In this document: in pieces, positions 1 through 7,092 of the stretch
Numbering within the stretch: position 1 is the stretch's first letter
Layout of the letters: each line of letters begins with the position of its first letter
NCBI GenBank assembly: GCA_937873345.1
Contig: CALMRL010000507.1
Coordinates: forward strand, 1 to 16,763
Direction: 5' to 3'
DNA length: 16,763 nucleotides
Source of the DNA: an uncultured Beijerinckiaceae bacterium
GTDB lineage: Bacteria > Pseudomonadota > Alphaproteobacteria > Rhizobiales > Beijerinckiaceae
Program-made: the position numbers and the translations under genes
Notes under the pieces: generated by a model
What the model was told of the DNA's origin: nothing
Databases searched by the model: none
The model's input: the letters and a program-made list of their open reading frames with translations, nothing else

Positions 1-381
1 GATCACCACGAAGGCCATCGCGTTGGGGTGCTCGTCGGTGATCGCGAGGTGGATGACCGCTTCGTGGCCGGCGGGCAACATGCGGGCGAGCTGCTCGGCG
101 GCGCCACCTGTGAGATGCATCGTCGGCTTGCCCGAGGGCAGGTTGACCACACCCATGTCGCGCCAAGTGACGCCTCGGCTGATGCCGGTCCCGAGCGCTT
201 TGGCGCAGGCCTCCTTGGCGGCGAAGCGCTTGGCATAGGTCGCGGCGCGCCCTGCACGGTCGTCCGCCCGACGCCGCTCGGTTTCCGTGAAGCAGCGGTT
301 GCTGAAGCGCTCGCCATAGCGCTCCAGCGATTGCGCGACGCGATCGATGTTGCACAGATCGGTACCGATGCCGAGGATCAC
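1..381 (-). CDS. acpS: Holo-[acyl-carrier-protein] synthase, 3' end truncated by window
   Basis: Transfers the 4'-phosphopantetheine arm from CoA to a serine of apo-ACP, activating ACP for fatty acid synthesis; cytoplasmic. Translating the minus strand from the GTG at 381 gives 127 codons without a stop. The N-terminus MILGIGTDLCNIDR carries the Mg-binding Asp8, and RFAAKEACAKALG (about residues 52-64) carries the second metal-binding acid Glu57; GTGISRG and a TDEHPNAMAFVV tail follow. Family members are usually about 130-140 residues, so only a few C-terminal residues are missing. The GTG start lies in a GTGA overlap with the pdxJ stop, which argues for translational coupling. It is the last visible gene of the rpoZ-rsh-pdxJ-acpS operon; in related genomes lepB, rnc and era often follow (inference, not in window). 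Confidence 0.95.
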   Translation of the reverse strand, partial: MILGIGTDLCNIDRVAQSLERYGERFSNRCFTETERRRADDRAGRAATYAKRFAAKEACAKALGTGISRGVTWRDMGVVNLPSGKPTMHLTGGAAEQLARMLPAGHEAVIHLAITDEHPNAMAFVVI

Positions 382-1130
382 GGTCGCACGCCGGCCCGCC
401 CCGCCTCCATCGCCGCGCGCATCTGCAGGATCGCCTCGCTCAGGCCGACGAAGATCGCCTCGCCGATAAGGAAGTGCCCGATGTTCAGCTCGCGCAGCTG
501 CGGCAGGGCGGCGATGGTGCGCGCGGTGGCATAATCCAGCCCGTGGCCGGCGTGGCACTCGATGCCCTGAGCCTCGGCCTCGATGGCGGCGAGGCGCAAC
601 CGCTCGAACTCTCGCTCGGCGCGCGTCTCGCCGTGCGCCAGCGCCTCGCACCAGGCGCCGGTGTGCAGTTCGACGACCGGCGCGCCGATGGAGCGTGCCG
701 CCTGCAAGGCCTGGACGGTCGGTTCGATGAACAGCGAGACGCGCACGCCGACCCCGGCCAGCTCCGCCGTCACCTTGGCGAGGTGGTCGTGGCCACCGAT
801 CACGTCGAGGCCGCCCTCGGTGGTGCGTTCGCTCCGCTTCTCCGGCACCAGGCAGGCGGCGTGCGGGCGGGTGGCGATCGCCGTCGCGACCATCTCGTCG
901 GTCGCAGCCATCTCGAAGTTGAGCGGCACCGAGAGCGCCTCCTTCAGGCGGCGCATGTCGTCGTCGCGAATGTGGCGGCGGTCCTCGCGCAGGTGCGCGG
1001 TGATGCCGTCTGCGCCGGCCGCGATGGCGAGCAGCGCCGCACGCAAGGGATCGGGCACGGCGCCGCCGCGCGCATTGCGCACAGTCGCGACGTGGTCGAC
1101 GTTGACGCCGAGCCGCAGCGCACCGGTCAT
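378..1130 (-). CDS. pdxJ: Pyridoxine 5'-phosphate synthase
   Basis: Condenses 3-amino-1-hydroxyacetone phosphate with 1-deoxy-D-xylulose 5-phosphate to pyridoxine 5'-phosphate, the ring-closing step of DXP-dependent vitamin B6 synthesis. The 250-residue product has the usual family length. It opens with LGVNVDHVATVRNARGG (residues 7-23), then TAHLREDRRHI (44-54) with active-site histidines at about 46 and 53, NFEMA with Glu73, and later ELHTGAW, HAGHGLDY and the phosphate-binding ELNIGHFLIGEAIF. The ATG at 1130 overlaps the rsh stop as ATGA, and its own TGA overlaps the acpS GTG. The minus-strand frame stays open far upstream through rsh, but family length and the N-terminal motif fix the start at this ATG. 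Confidence 0.97.
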   Translation of the reverse strand: MTGALRLGVNVDHVATVRNARGGAVPDPLRAALLAIAAGADGITAHLREDRRHIRDDDMRRLKEALSVPLNFEMAATDEMVATAIATRPHAACLVPEKRSERTTEGGLDVIGGHDHLAKVTAELAGVGVRVSLFIEPTVQALQAARSIGAPVVELHTGAWCEALAHGETRAEREFERLRLAAIEAEAQGIECHAGHGLDYATARTIAALPQLRELNIGHFLIGEAIFVGLSEAILQMRAAMEAGRAGVRP

Positions 1131-3334
1131 CCGTTGACCCTTTCGACCTTGGACACGATCGGCCGGACGCGCAGCTGCGCCACGATCGAGCTGAGGTGCT
1201 TGACGTCGCTGACTTCGAGGTCGGCGACCAGCAGTCGCTGCTCGCGCGAGATCGGTCGCATCGCGATGTTGTCGATGTTGGCGCCGTTCTCGCCGATCAC
1301 CGTGGCGATCAGGCCGAGCGTGCCGGGCTCGTTGATCGCGGTGATCTCGAGCTTGGCCGGAAATGCTTGGCGATCGTCGTCCTTGATGTCCCAGCGCACG
1401 TCGAGCCATCGCTCGGGCTGGTCGTCGTAGGCGGTGAGTTCTGGCGATTGGATGGGATAGACGGTGATCGAACTCTCGGGATCGAGGATGCCGACGATGC
1501 GATCGCCCGGCAGGGCACCGCCGTTCGCGAAGACCACCGGCAGATCGGGATAGCAGCCGCGCTTGGCCAGCATCTTCCAGTCCGTCTCGGCGCTGGCGCC
1601 GGGCAGGTGGAAGAGGAGATGGCTGCTGGATCGGACCGCGAACCACCCGGCCTCCGCCCCGGGCCGCAGCGCGGTGATGGTGCGACGCTCGTCGGCGATG
1701 TCGGGGTAAACGCCCTTCAGCACGTCGCCGGAAAACAACTCCCCGCGGCCCACGGCGGCGTAGAGGTCTTCGACGCTCGCGCGGGCGAAGCGCGGCAGCG
1801 CCACTTTCAACCGATCCTCGGCAAGCGGTCGTCCCGCCCGTTCGAAGGCGCGATTGACGATCTGGCGGCCGAGGCCCGCGTATTGCGCGCGCATCGCCTC
1901 GCGCGTCGCCCGCCGCACGGCGGAACGCGCCTTGCCGGTGACGACCAACGTCTCCCAGATCGCTGGCGGCAGCTGCCCCTCCTGCCGCACGATCTCGACC
2001 TGGTCGCCGTTCTGCAGCTCGGTTAGCAGCGCTTCGGCGCGGCCGTTGATCTTGGCTGCCGCGGCGGTGTTGCCGACGTCGGTGTGCACGGCGTAGGCGA
2101 AGTCGATCGCGGTGGCGCCGCGCGGCAGGGCGATCAGCCGGCCCCCGGGCGTGAAGCAGAAGACTTGGTCGTTGAACAGCTCGAGCTTCGTATGCTCCAG
2201 GAACTCCTCGGGCGAGGAGCCCTCCGCCAGCTGCTCCACGGTGCGCCGCAGCCATTCGAAGGCGCGGCTCTCGCTGCGCAGGCTCGAATCGTCACGGGTG
2301 AAGCCCTCCTTGTAGAGGGCGTGAGCGGCGATGCCGTTGCTGGCGATCGCATGCATCGCCGCGGTACGGATCTGCAGCTCCGCCCGCTGCCGTCCCGGCC
2401 CGACCACGGTGGTGTGAAGCGATCGGTAGTCGTTGGGCTTCGGCGTCGAGATATAATCTTTGAAGCGACCGGGCACGCAGCGCCAGCGAGTGTGCAGCAC
2501 GCCGAGCGCGCGGTAGCATTCGGCGTGGGTGTCCACGAGGATGCGGAAGCCGAAGATATCGGAGACCTGCTCGAAGGTGACGTGCTTGCGCTCCATCTTC
2601 CGCCAGACCGAATAGGGCTGCTTGCGCCGTCCGTGCACCTGCGCCGCGACACCCTCGCCGGCGAGCGCCTCGGCGATCTCCTCCTCGATCGAGGCGACGC
2701 GCTGGTTGTTGCAGCGGCCGATCTCGTTCAGGCGAGCGGTGATCGTCGCATAGGCATCCGGCATCAAATGACGAAACCCGAGGTCCTCCAGTTCATCACG
2801 CAGGCGCTGCATGCCCATCCGCCCGGCGAGCGGGCCGTAGATTTCCAGCGTTTCCTCGGCGATGCGGGCGCGCTTCTCCGGCGGCACGAAGTGCAGCGTG
2901 CGCATGTTGTGCAGCCGATCGGCGAGCTTGACGAGCAGCACCCGAACATCGCTGGCGATGGCGAGCAGCAGCTTGCGGAAGTTCTCGGCCTGGGCCGTGC
3001 GCTTGGAGACGAGATCGAGGCGCTTCAGCTTGGTCAGCCCGTCGACGAGCTGCCCGATCTCCGGCCCGAACAGCCTGTCGATCTCCTCGCGCGTCGACTC
3101 CGTATCCTCGATGACGTCGTGGAGCACCGCAGCGACGATGGTCGCATCGTCGAGATGCAGGTCGGTGAGGATCGCAGCCACCTCGAGCGGGTGCGAAAAG
3201 TATGGATCGCCCGAGGCGCGGGTCTGGGCGCCATGCGCCTTCATCGCGTAGATGTAGGCGCGGTTGAGCAGCACCTCGTCGGTCTCGGGGTTGTATCGCC
3301 GGACGCGGTCGACCAACTCGACTTGGCGCATCAT
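1127..3334 (-). CDS. rsh: Bifunctional (p)ppGpp synthetase/hydrolase (Rsh, RelA/SpoT family)
   Basis: Makes and degrades the stringent-response alarmone (p)ppGpp; alphaproteobacteria usually carry one long bifunctional enzyme. The 735-residue product has the full architecture. An N-terminal HD hydrolase has SHPLEVAAIL (47-56), the catalytic HD pair at 72-73 and EDT at 76-78, all intact. The synthetase (about 235-345) has RFKD at 290-293, the form found in bifunctional enzymes rather than the EXDD of RelA, then NDYRSLHTTV and ELQIRT. A TGS domain lies at about 385-450 and a C-terminal ACT domain at about 660-735 (LEITAINEPGTLGLIA). The start is MMRQVELVDRVRRYNP, typical for the order, with a GAGG about 10 bases upstream. 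It lies 102 bases after rpoZ and overlaps pdxJ. Often annotated relA or spoT. Confidence 0.96.
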   Translation of the reverse strand: MMRQVELVDRVRRYNPETDEVLLNRAYIYAMKAHGAQTRASGDPYFSHPLEVAAILTDLHLDDATIVAAVLHDVIEDTESTREEIDRLFGPEIGQLVDGLTKLKRLDLVSKRTAQAENFRKLLLAIASDVRVLLVKLADRLHNMRTLHFVPPEKRARIAEETLEIYGPLAGRMGMQRLRDELEDLGFRHLMPDAYATITARLNEIGRCNNQRVASIEEEIAEALAGEGVAAQVHGRRKQPYSVWRKMERKHVTFEQVSDIFGFRILVDTHAECYRALGVLHTRWRCVPGRFKDYISTPKPNDYRSLHTTVVGPGRQRAELQIRTAAMHAIASNGIAAHALYKEGFTRDDSSLRSESRAFEWLRRTVEQLAEGSSPEEFLEHTKLELFNDQVFCFTPGGRLIALPRGATAIDFAYAVHTDVGNTAAAAKINGRAEALLTELQNGDQVEIVRQEGQLPPAIWETLVVTGKARSAVRRATREAMRAQYAGLGRQIVNRAFERAGRPLAEDRLKVALPRFARASVEDLYAAVGRGELFSGDVLKGVYPDIADERRTITALRPGAEAGWFAVRSSSHLLFHLPGASAETDWKMLAKRGCYPDLPVVFANGGALPGDRIVGILDPESSITVYPIQSPELTAYDDQPERWLDVRWDIKDDDRQAFPAKLEITAINEPGTLGLIATVIGENGANIDNIAMRPISREQRLLVADLEVSDVKHLSSIVAQLRVRPIVSKVERVNG

Positions 3335-3436
3335 CGCGGGCGATCCTCGGCTGCGCGGACCAACGCGCTCGACAATCGCGCGATCGTGTGCTGGCGCCGT
3401 TCCGAAGCGGGGATGCCCGAGCTGGGGTGCCGTACG

Positions 3437-3832
3437 CTACTCGCCCTCGTCGTCCGTCGCGGCAGGAGGAACGAGGCCTTCCAACCCACGCAGGAGGTCC
3501 TCCTCGGTCATGCGGTCGAACTGCGTATCGCCGCCGGCATCGCTTTGCAACGCGTCCGGCTGCGGCGTCAGCGCCGGAACCACCTGCGCCTCGGGCTCGT
3601 CGACCTCGACCTGCTTCTGCAGCGAATGGATGAAGCCCTCTTTGAGATCCTCCGGCGCCTGGGTCAGGTCGGCGATCTCGCGCAGCGCGACCACCGGGTT
3701 CTTGTCGTTGTCGCGGGCCACCGTTATCGCGGAGCCCGAGGCGATCATTCGGGCCCGATGGCTGGCGATCAGGACCAGCTCGAAGCGGTTCTCGACCTTG
3801 TCGACGCAATCCTCGACCGTGACGCGAGCCAT
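3437..3832 (-). CDS. rpoZ: DNA-directed RNA polymerase omega subunit
   Basis: Small subunit that assists assembly of the beta' subunit into RNA polymerase and, in other bacteria, contributes to ppGpp binding at one site. The 131-residue product begins MARVTVEDCVDKVENRFELV and continues IASHRARMIASGS and KNPVVALREIAD, the core omega fold (about residues 1-75). An acidic Pro/Ala-rich tail ending EEDLLRGLEGLVPP follows, as in alphaproteobacterial omega proteins. A TTG two codons upstream is in frame, but the ATG at 3832 matches the family N-terminus. An AGGTGG lies about 9 bases before the ATG. It heads the operon with rsh, tying polymerase and alarmone enzyme together. Confidence 0.95.
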   Translation of the reverse strand: MARVTVEDCVDKVENRFELVLIASHRARMIASGSAITVARDNDKNPVVALREIADLTQAPEDLKEGFIHSLQKQVEVDEPEAQVVPALTPQPDALQSDAGGDTQFDRMTEEDLLRGLEGLVPPAATDDEGE

Positions 3833-3853
3833 GCTCAATCCACCTGTTTCAAG

Positions 3854-3868
3854 ACCCCGCGACGGGGT
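3854..3868 (-). promoter_or_regulatory. Perfect hairpin in the rpoZ 5' leader
   Basis: The sequence forms ACCCCG, loop CGA, CGGGGT: a perfect 6-bp GC-rich stem with a 3-base loop, ending 21 bases before the rpoZ ATG and just upstream of its Shine-Dalgarno region. No U-tract follows on the rpoZ side. It could be a leader hairpin protecting the mRNA 5' end or tuning translation; function is inference only. GC-rich DNA gives such stems by chance fairly often. Confidence 0.35.
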
Positions 3869-3982
3869 TGATTGCCGCTTCTAACGACAACGGCGATGAA
3901 GTTGCAAGCGCGCAAGAATAACTCGTCTCGCCAGTAAAGAAGCGTTCAGGCTTTGGGAAAAGCTTCGCCGGGCAGTGGGCGC

Positions 3983-4011
3983 TTGACGCGCGCCGCCTCC
4001 GCGACCATTTT
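3983..4011 (+). promoter_or_regulatory. Weak candidate sigma-70-type promoter for the NYN gene
   Basis: TTGACG at 3983-3988 is separated by exactly 17 bases from CATTTT at 4006-4011. The -35 element is good and the -10 element poor. A start near 4018 would give a leader of about 105 bases containing the 4086-4098 hairpin and the T-run. Weak evidence; other start sites in the AT-rich stretch near 4100 are equally possible. Confidence 0.25.
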
Positions 4012-4124
4012 GCCGGGCCAAACACGCATCCGATCATCCTACCAGAGAGATCAGGGATTCGTGACCGCAGCGCCAAGATGCTGCTTGCGAAGATCGCACT
4101 GCTTTATCATAAGAGAGTTTTTTA

Positions 4125-4730
4125 ATGGCTGATACGGACCGGACCGCGCTTTTCATCGATGGAGCCAATCTTTATGCCACCTCGAAAGCTCTCGGCTTCG
4201 ATATTGACTACAAGCGTCTTCTGAAGGAATTTCAAAGCCGTGGCAAGCTGATACGCGCATTCTACTATACCGCACTCGTCGAAGACCAGGAGTATTCATC
4301 GATCCGGCCGTTAATCGATTGGCTGGATTACAACGGCTTCGCTGTGGTCACAAAGCCGGCGAAGGAGTTCACCGATGCGCTCGGACGGCGCAAGGTCAAG
4401 GGAAACATGGACATCGAGCTGGCGGTCGACGCGATGGAGATGTCCGACCACCTCGATCATCTCATCCTGTTCTCCGGCGACGGCGACTTCCGCTCGCTGG
4501 TCGAAGCGGTGCAGCGCAAGGGCGTGCGCGTCTCGGTGGTCTCGACCAACTCGACGCAGCCCGGCATGATCGCCGACGAGCTTCGCCGGCAGGCCGACGA
4601 GTTCATCGACCTCATCCATCTCGCGCCCAGGATCGGTCGTGACCCGGCCGAGCGGCAGCAGCGTTACGGCGAGCGTCGGACGGCCCTCGGCGTCCCCGCC
4701 TCCGCCGATCTCGCGCCGAACGGCGGCTAG
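4125..4730 (+). CDS. NYN domain (LabA/DUF88 family) putative RNase
   Basis: NYN domains are PIN-like folds with a metal-binding acidic centre, generally thought to cut RNA; the physiological substrate of this group is unknown to me. The 201-residue protein shows the set in order: LFIDGANLY (9-17, Asp12), KGNMDIELAVDA (92-103, Asp96 and Asp102) and FSGDGDF (116-122, Asp119 and Asp121), then VSVVST and a C-terminal ADEFIDL. All expected acids are present, so it should be catalytically competent. The last 35 or so residues are Arg/Ala/Pro-rich and look disordered. The ATG at 4125 follows AAGAGAG and a T6 run rather than a clean ribosome site. Its first 60 codons use A/T third positions far more than the rest. 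A uracil-DNA glycosylase gene starts 5 bases after its stop, so the two are probably co-transcribed. Confidence 0.9.
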   Translation: MADTDRTALFIDGANLYATSKALGFDIDYKRLLKEFQSRGKLIRAFYYTALVEDQEYSSIRPLIDWLDYNGFAVVTKPAKEFTDALGRRKVKGNMDIELAVDAMEMSDHLDHLILFSGDGDFRSLVEAVQRKGVRVSVVSTNSTQPGMIADELRRQADEFIDLIHLAPRIGRDPAERQQRYGERRTALGVPASADLAPNGG

Positions 4731-4735
4731 CGGCC

Positions 4736-5380
4736 GTGCAGCCGTCGCCCGACTGCCCCCTCTGCCCGCGGCTCGCGGCATTTCGCGCGGCGGCGCGGCG
4801 CAGCGAGCCGGACTGGTTCAACGCGCCGGTCCCGACCTTCGGCGCCGCCGGAGGTCGGCTTCTCGTCGTCGGCCTAGCGCCTGGCCTGAAAGGCGCCAAT
4901 CGAACCGGGCGACCTTTCACCGGGGATTACGCCGGCGACCTTCTCTACTCGACGCTTCTGGATACGGGCTTCGCCGACGGTCGCTACGACCGGCGTCCCG
5001 ATGACGGTCTCGCCCTCGTCGACTGCGCGATCACCAACGCGGTGCGTTGCGTGCCGCCGGAAAACAAGCCGACGCCGGCCGAGATCACGGCCTGCCGCCC
5101 CTTCCTCGTCGAGCAGATCGCGGCGATGCCGCTCCTCAAGGCGGTCGTGGCGCTCGGGCGGATCGCCCACGACAGCGTGCTGCGAGCCTTCGGGGCCAAG
5201 CTCGCGGCGAATCCCTTCGGTCACGGCCGCCGGCACGCGCTCGCCAGGGCCGATGGCGAGCCCGTCACCGTCTTCGACAGTTTTCATTGCTCGCGCTACA
5301 ACACCAGCACCCGGCTGCTGACGCCGGAGATGTTCCGCGACGTCTTCGCCGCCGTCGCCGGTCACCTCGCGCGGCAGTAG
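4736..5380 (+). CDS. Uracil-DNA glycosylase, family 5 (UDGb) type
   Basis: Removes uracil and probably other deaminated bases from DNA, starting base-excision repair. The 214-residue protein has the four cysteines of the iron-sulfur UDG families (Cys7, Cys10, Cys105, Cys120). It has the family 5 motif GLAPGLKGANRTGRPFTGD (46-64), NAVRCVPPENKPTP (101-114) and the C-terminal loop DSFHCSRYNTSTRLLT (181-196). The loop keeps the His (184) but reads HCS where many UDGb proteins read HPS, and RLLT where GRLT is usual. Family 5 enzymes lack the polar residue that activates water in families 1 and 4, and none is seen in the first motif here. The start is GTG, 5 bases after the NYN stop with no strong ribosome site, suggesting coupling. 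It ends 3 bases from the convergent smpB stop. Confidence 0.9.
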   Translation: MQPSPDCPLCPRLAAFRAAARRSEPDWFNAPVPTFGAAGGRLLVVGLAPGLKGANRTGRPFTGDYAGDLLYSTLLDTGFADGRYDRRPDDGLALVDCAITNAVRCVPPENKPTPAEITACRPFLVEQIAAMPLLKAVVALGRIAHDSVLRAFGAKLAANPFGHGRRHALARADGEPVTVFDSFHCSRYNTSTRLLTPEMFRDVFAAVAGHLARQ

Positions 5381-5383
5381 TCC

Positions 5384-5854
5384 TCAGCCGTTTTTCAGGA
5401 GTCGGCTCTTTTCGCGATTCCAGTCGCGGGCGCGCTCGGTCTCGCGCTTGTCGTGCAGCTTCTTCCCCTTGGCGAGCGCGATCTCGATCTTCGCCCGGCC
5501 CTGATCGTTGAAGTAGATCTTCAACGGCACGATCGTCATGCCCTCGCGCTCCACGCCCTGCGCGATGCGGGCGATCTCGCGGGCATGCAGCAGCAGCTTG
5601 CGCCGCCGTTTCGGCTCGTGGTTGAAGCGGTTGCCCTGCAGGTACTCGGGGATCGTCGCATTGATCAGGAACACCTCGCCCGAACGCTCCACCGAGGCAT
5701 AGCTTTCCGCGATCGTCGCCTTGCCGGTTCGCAACGACTTCACCTCCGTGCCGGCGAGCATGATGCCGGCCTCGAAGGTCTCACCGAGCGCATAATCGTA
5801 GCGGGCGCGACGATTGTCGGCGGCGATCTTGGTGCGGTCCGGCTTGGCGCTCAT
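5384..5854 (-). CDS. smpB: SsrA-binding protein (tmRNA partner)
   Basis: Binds tmRNA and places it in the A site of stalled ribosomes for trans-translation. The 156-residue product has family length and sequence: NRRARYDYALGETFEAGI (14-31), LAGTEVKSLRTGKATI, the EYLQGNRFNHEPKRRRKLLL RNA-binding stretch, VPLKIYFNDQGRAKIEIALAKGKK and the basic C-terminal tail DKRETERARDWNREKSRLL that enters the mRNA channel. It follows dapA by 10 bases on the same strand, a common pairing in the order, and converges with the UDG gene. Confidence 0.97.
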   Translation of the reverse strand: MSAKPDRTKIAADNRRARYDYALGETFEAGIMLAGTEVKSLRTGKATIAESYASVERSGEVFLINATIPEYLQGNRFNHEPKRRRKLLLHAREIARIAQGVEREGMTIVPLKIYFNDQGRAKIEIALAKGKKLHDKRETERARDWNREKSRLLKNG

Positions 5855-5864
5855 GCCGGGGGCC

Positions 5865-6791
5865 TCAATCCAGGATACCGGCGTGCCTCATCGCCGCGCG
5901 GATCGTCTCGCGTGCGGCGGCCGTCGCCGCGACCATCGGCAGGCGCACCTCGTTGCGGATGCGGCCGAGTTCCGCGAGCGCGCCCTTTGGTCCGGCAGGG
6001 TTGGGCTCGACGAACAGGGCCGCATGCAGCGGCGCCAGCCTGTCCTGGATCGCCAGAGCCTTGCGGAAGTCGCCGCTCAGGCAGGCCTCCTGCATCGCAG
6101 CGCACTCGCGCGGCGCCACGTTGGAGGTCACCGAGATGCACCCGTGGCCGCCGTGCGCCATCACGGCCAATGCTGTCATGTCCTCGCCCGAGAGCTGGAG
6201 GAAGTCCGGGCCGAGCGCGGCGCGCTGCTGCGCCGTGCGGGCGAGCGAGGCCGTGGCATCCTTGACGCCGACGATGTTGCTGAGCTCGGAGAGACGCTTC
6301 ATCGTCTCGATGCTCATGTCGACCGCCGAACGCGGCGGGATGTTGTAGATGACGATCGGGAGGCCGATGCCGTCGTTGACCGCCTTGAAGTGCCGGTACA
6401 TGCCCTCCTGCGACGGACGGTTGTAGTACGGCGTGACGACCAGCACCGCGTCGGCGCCGACCGCCTCGGCATGGCGGGCGAGGTCGAGCGCCTCCTCGGT
6501 GTTGTTGGAGCCTGCACCGGCGATGACGCGGGCGCGCCCACGGGTCTGTTCGACGCATGCCGCGACGACGCGGCGGTGCTCGTCGTGGGTCAGGGTCGGC
6601 CCCTCGCCGGTGGTGCCGACCGGCACGAAGCCGTGGGTGCCGCTCTCGATCTGCCATTCGATCAGGGCGCGGAAGGCTTCCTCGTCGAAGGCGCCGTTCT
6701 TGAAGGGCGTGACCAGCGCGGTGATCGAGCCGCCGAGGCGCCTGCCCCCGCCGTCCCCCGTAGCGATCCGTCCGCGCCCGTCCGTCACCAT
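5865..6791 (-). CDS. dapA: 4-hydroxy-tetrahydrodipicolinate synthase
   Basis: Condenses pyruvate with aspartate semialdehyde, the first committed step to diaminopimelate and lysine. The 308-residue protein carries GSITALVTPF, VGTTGEGPTL (Thr60/Thr61), VVTPYYNRP (Tyr123), YNIPPRSAVD (Tyr149 and Arg154) and VGVKDAT with the Schiff-base Lys177, so the Thr-Tyr-Tyr triad and lysine are intact. I chose the ATG at 6791, which has GGAG 9 bases upstream. An upstream in-frame start would add 40 Arg-rich residues unlike the family. Even so the N-terminus (DGRGRIATGDGGGRR) is about 17 residues longer than the usual MFKGSITALVTPF start, with no ATG or GTG nearer. First gene of the dapA-smpB pair, divergent from slt. 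Confidence 0.95.
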   Translation of the reverse strand: MVTDGRGRIATGDGGGRRLGGSITALVTPFKNGAFDEEAFRALIEWQIESGTHGFVPVGTTGEGPTLTHDEHRRVVAACVEQTRGRARVIAGAGSNNTEEALDLARHAEAVGADAVLVVTPYYNRPSQEGMYRHFKAVNDGIGLPIVIYNIPPRSAVDMSIETMKRLSELSNIVGVKDATASLARTAQQRAALGPDFLQLSGEDMTALAVMAHGGHGCISVTSNVAPRECAAMQEACLSGDFRKALAIQDRLAPLHAALFVEPNPAGPKGALAELGRIRNEVRLPMVAATAAARETIRAAMRHAGILD

Positions 6792-7092
6792 AACCCAGAA
6801 CTCCGCCGCGCCCGAGGGGCGCAAACTCCGCCGGAACCGCGCCCGCGCCCCGACGATCCTCGGCAGCGGATGCCAGACATAGCGGCTCGCGGCGCGAACG
6901 CAACGCGCCACCCCGGGGCGCGACAGCTGAACCTCGTCGCGTCAACCCTCGGTTAACGATCGCCGAAGGAAACTCCCCGCAACGGCCGGCCTGCCACAGG
7001 CGCGACCACGCCTCGCCACACGATGGGCGCAACGCCGGGCGAGAAAGCGGCCGACAAGGTCGGGTGCCGAGCCGGTCGGAAAGGGTACGGGG
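6792..7092. other. Divergent spacer between dapA and slt
   Basis: This 301-base stretch shows no gene of its own. The dapA frame stays open upstream to 6911, but that extension is Arg-rich and unlike DapA. The stretch holds a candidate dapA promoter and GGTTAACGATCG near 6951-6962, which resembles a lone CtrA half-site. GGAAAGGG just before the slt ATG is its ribosome site. No riboswitch-like fold (for example a lysine-type aptamer) was recognised. Confidence 0.45.
6876..6903 (-). promoter_or_regulatory. Candidate promoter for dapA-smpB
   Basis: Read leftward, TTGCGT (6903-6898), a 16-base spacer and TATGTC (6881-6876) form a passable sigma-70-type promoter, giving a leader of about 75-80 bases before the dapA ATG. 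A TTGACG at 6945-6940 is a better -35 box but has no -10 partner at the right spacing. Confidence 0.3.

Larger units (their letters stand above)
3833..4124. other. Divergent AT-richer spacer between rpoZ and the NYN gene
   Basis: No convincing gene is seen; the longest open frame (75 codons on the minus strand) lacks any family-like sequence. The spacer must hold promoters for rpoZ (left) and the NYN gene (right). It is visibly poorer in G+C than its flanks. Structured points are the rpoZ-leader hairpin at 3854-3868, a TGCGA-AGA-TCGCA hairpin at 4086-4098, the short palindrome TTATCATAA at 4104-4112, and a run of six T at 4118-4123 directly before the NYN start. A small RNA cannot be excluded. 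Confidence 0.5.

Noticed and set aside
2452..2457. Perfect TATAAT on the plus strand inside rsh
   Set aside because: It falls on the conserved codons for Lys-Asp-Tyr-Ile of the synthetase motif and has no -35 partner at 16-18 bases on either strand.
2084..3871. 595-codon plus-strand frame antisense to rsh and rpoZ
   Set aside because: Mirror of strongly biased third positions in rsh; no recognisable motif.
3849..4076. 75-codon minus-strand gene in the rpoZ/NYN spacer
   Set aside because: No ribosome site of note, no family-like sequence, and it would occupy the likely rpoZ promoter.
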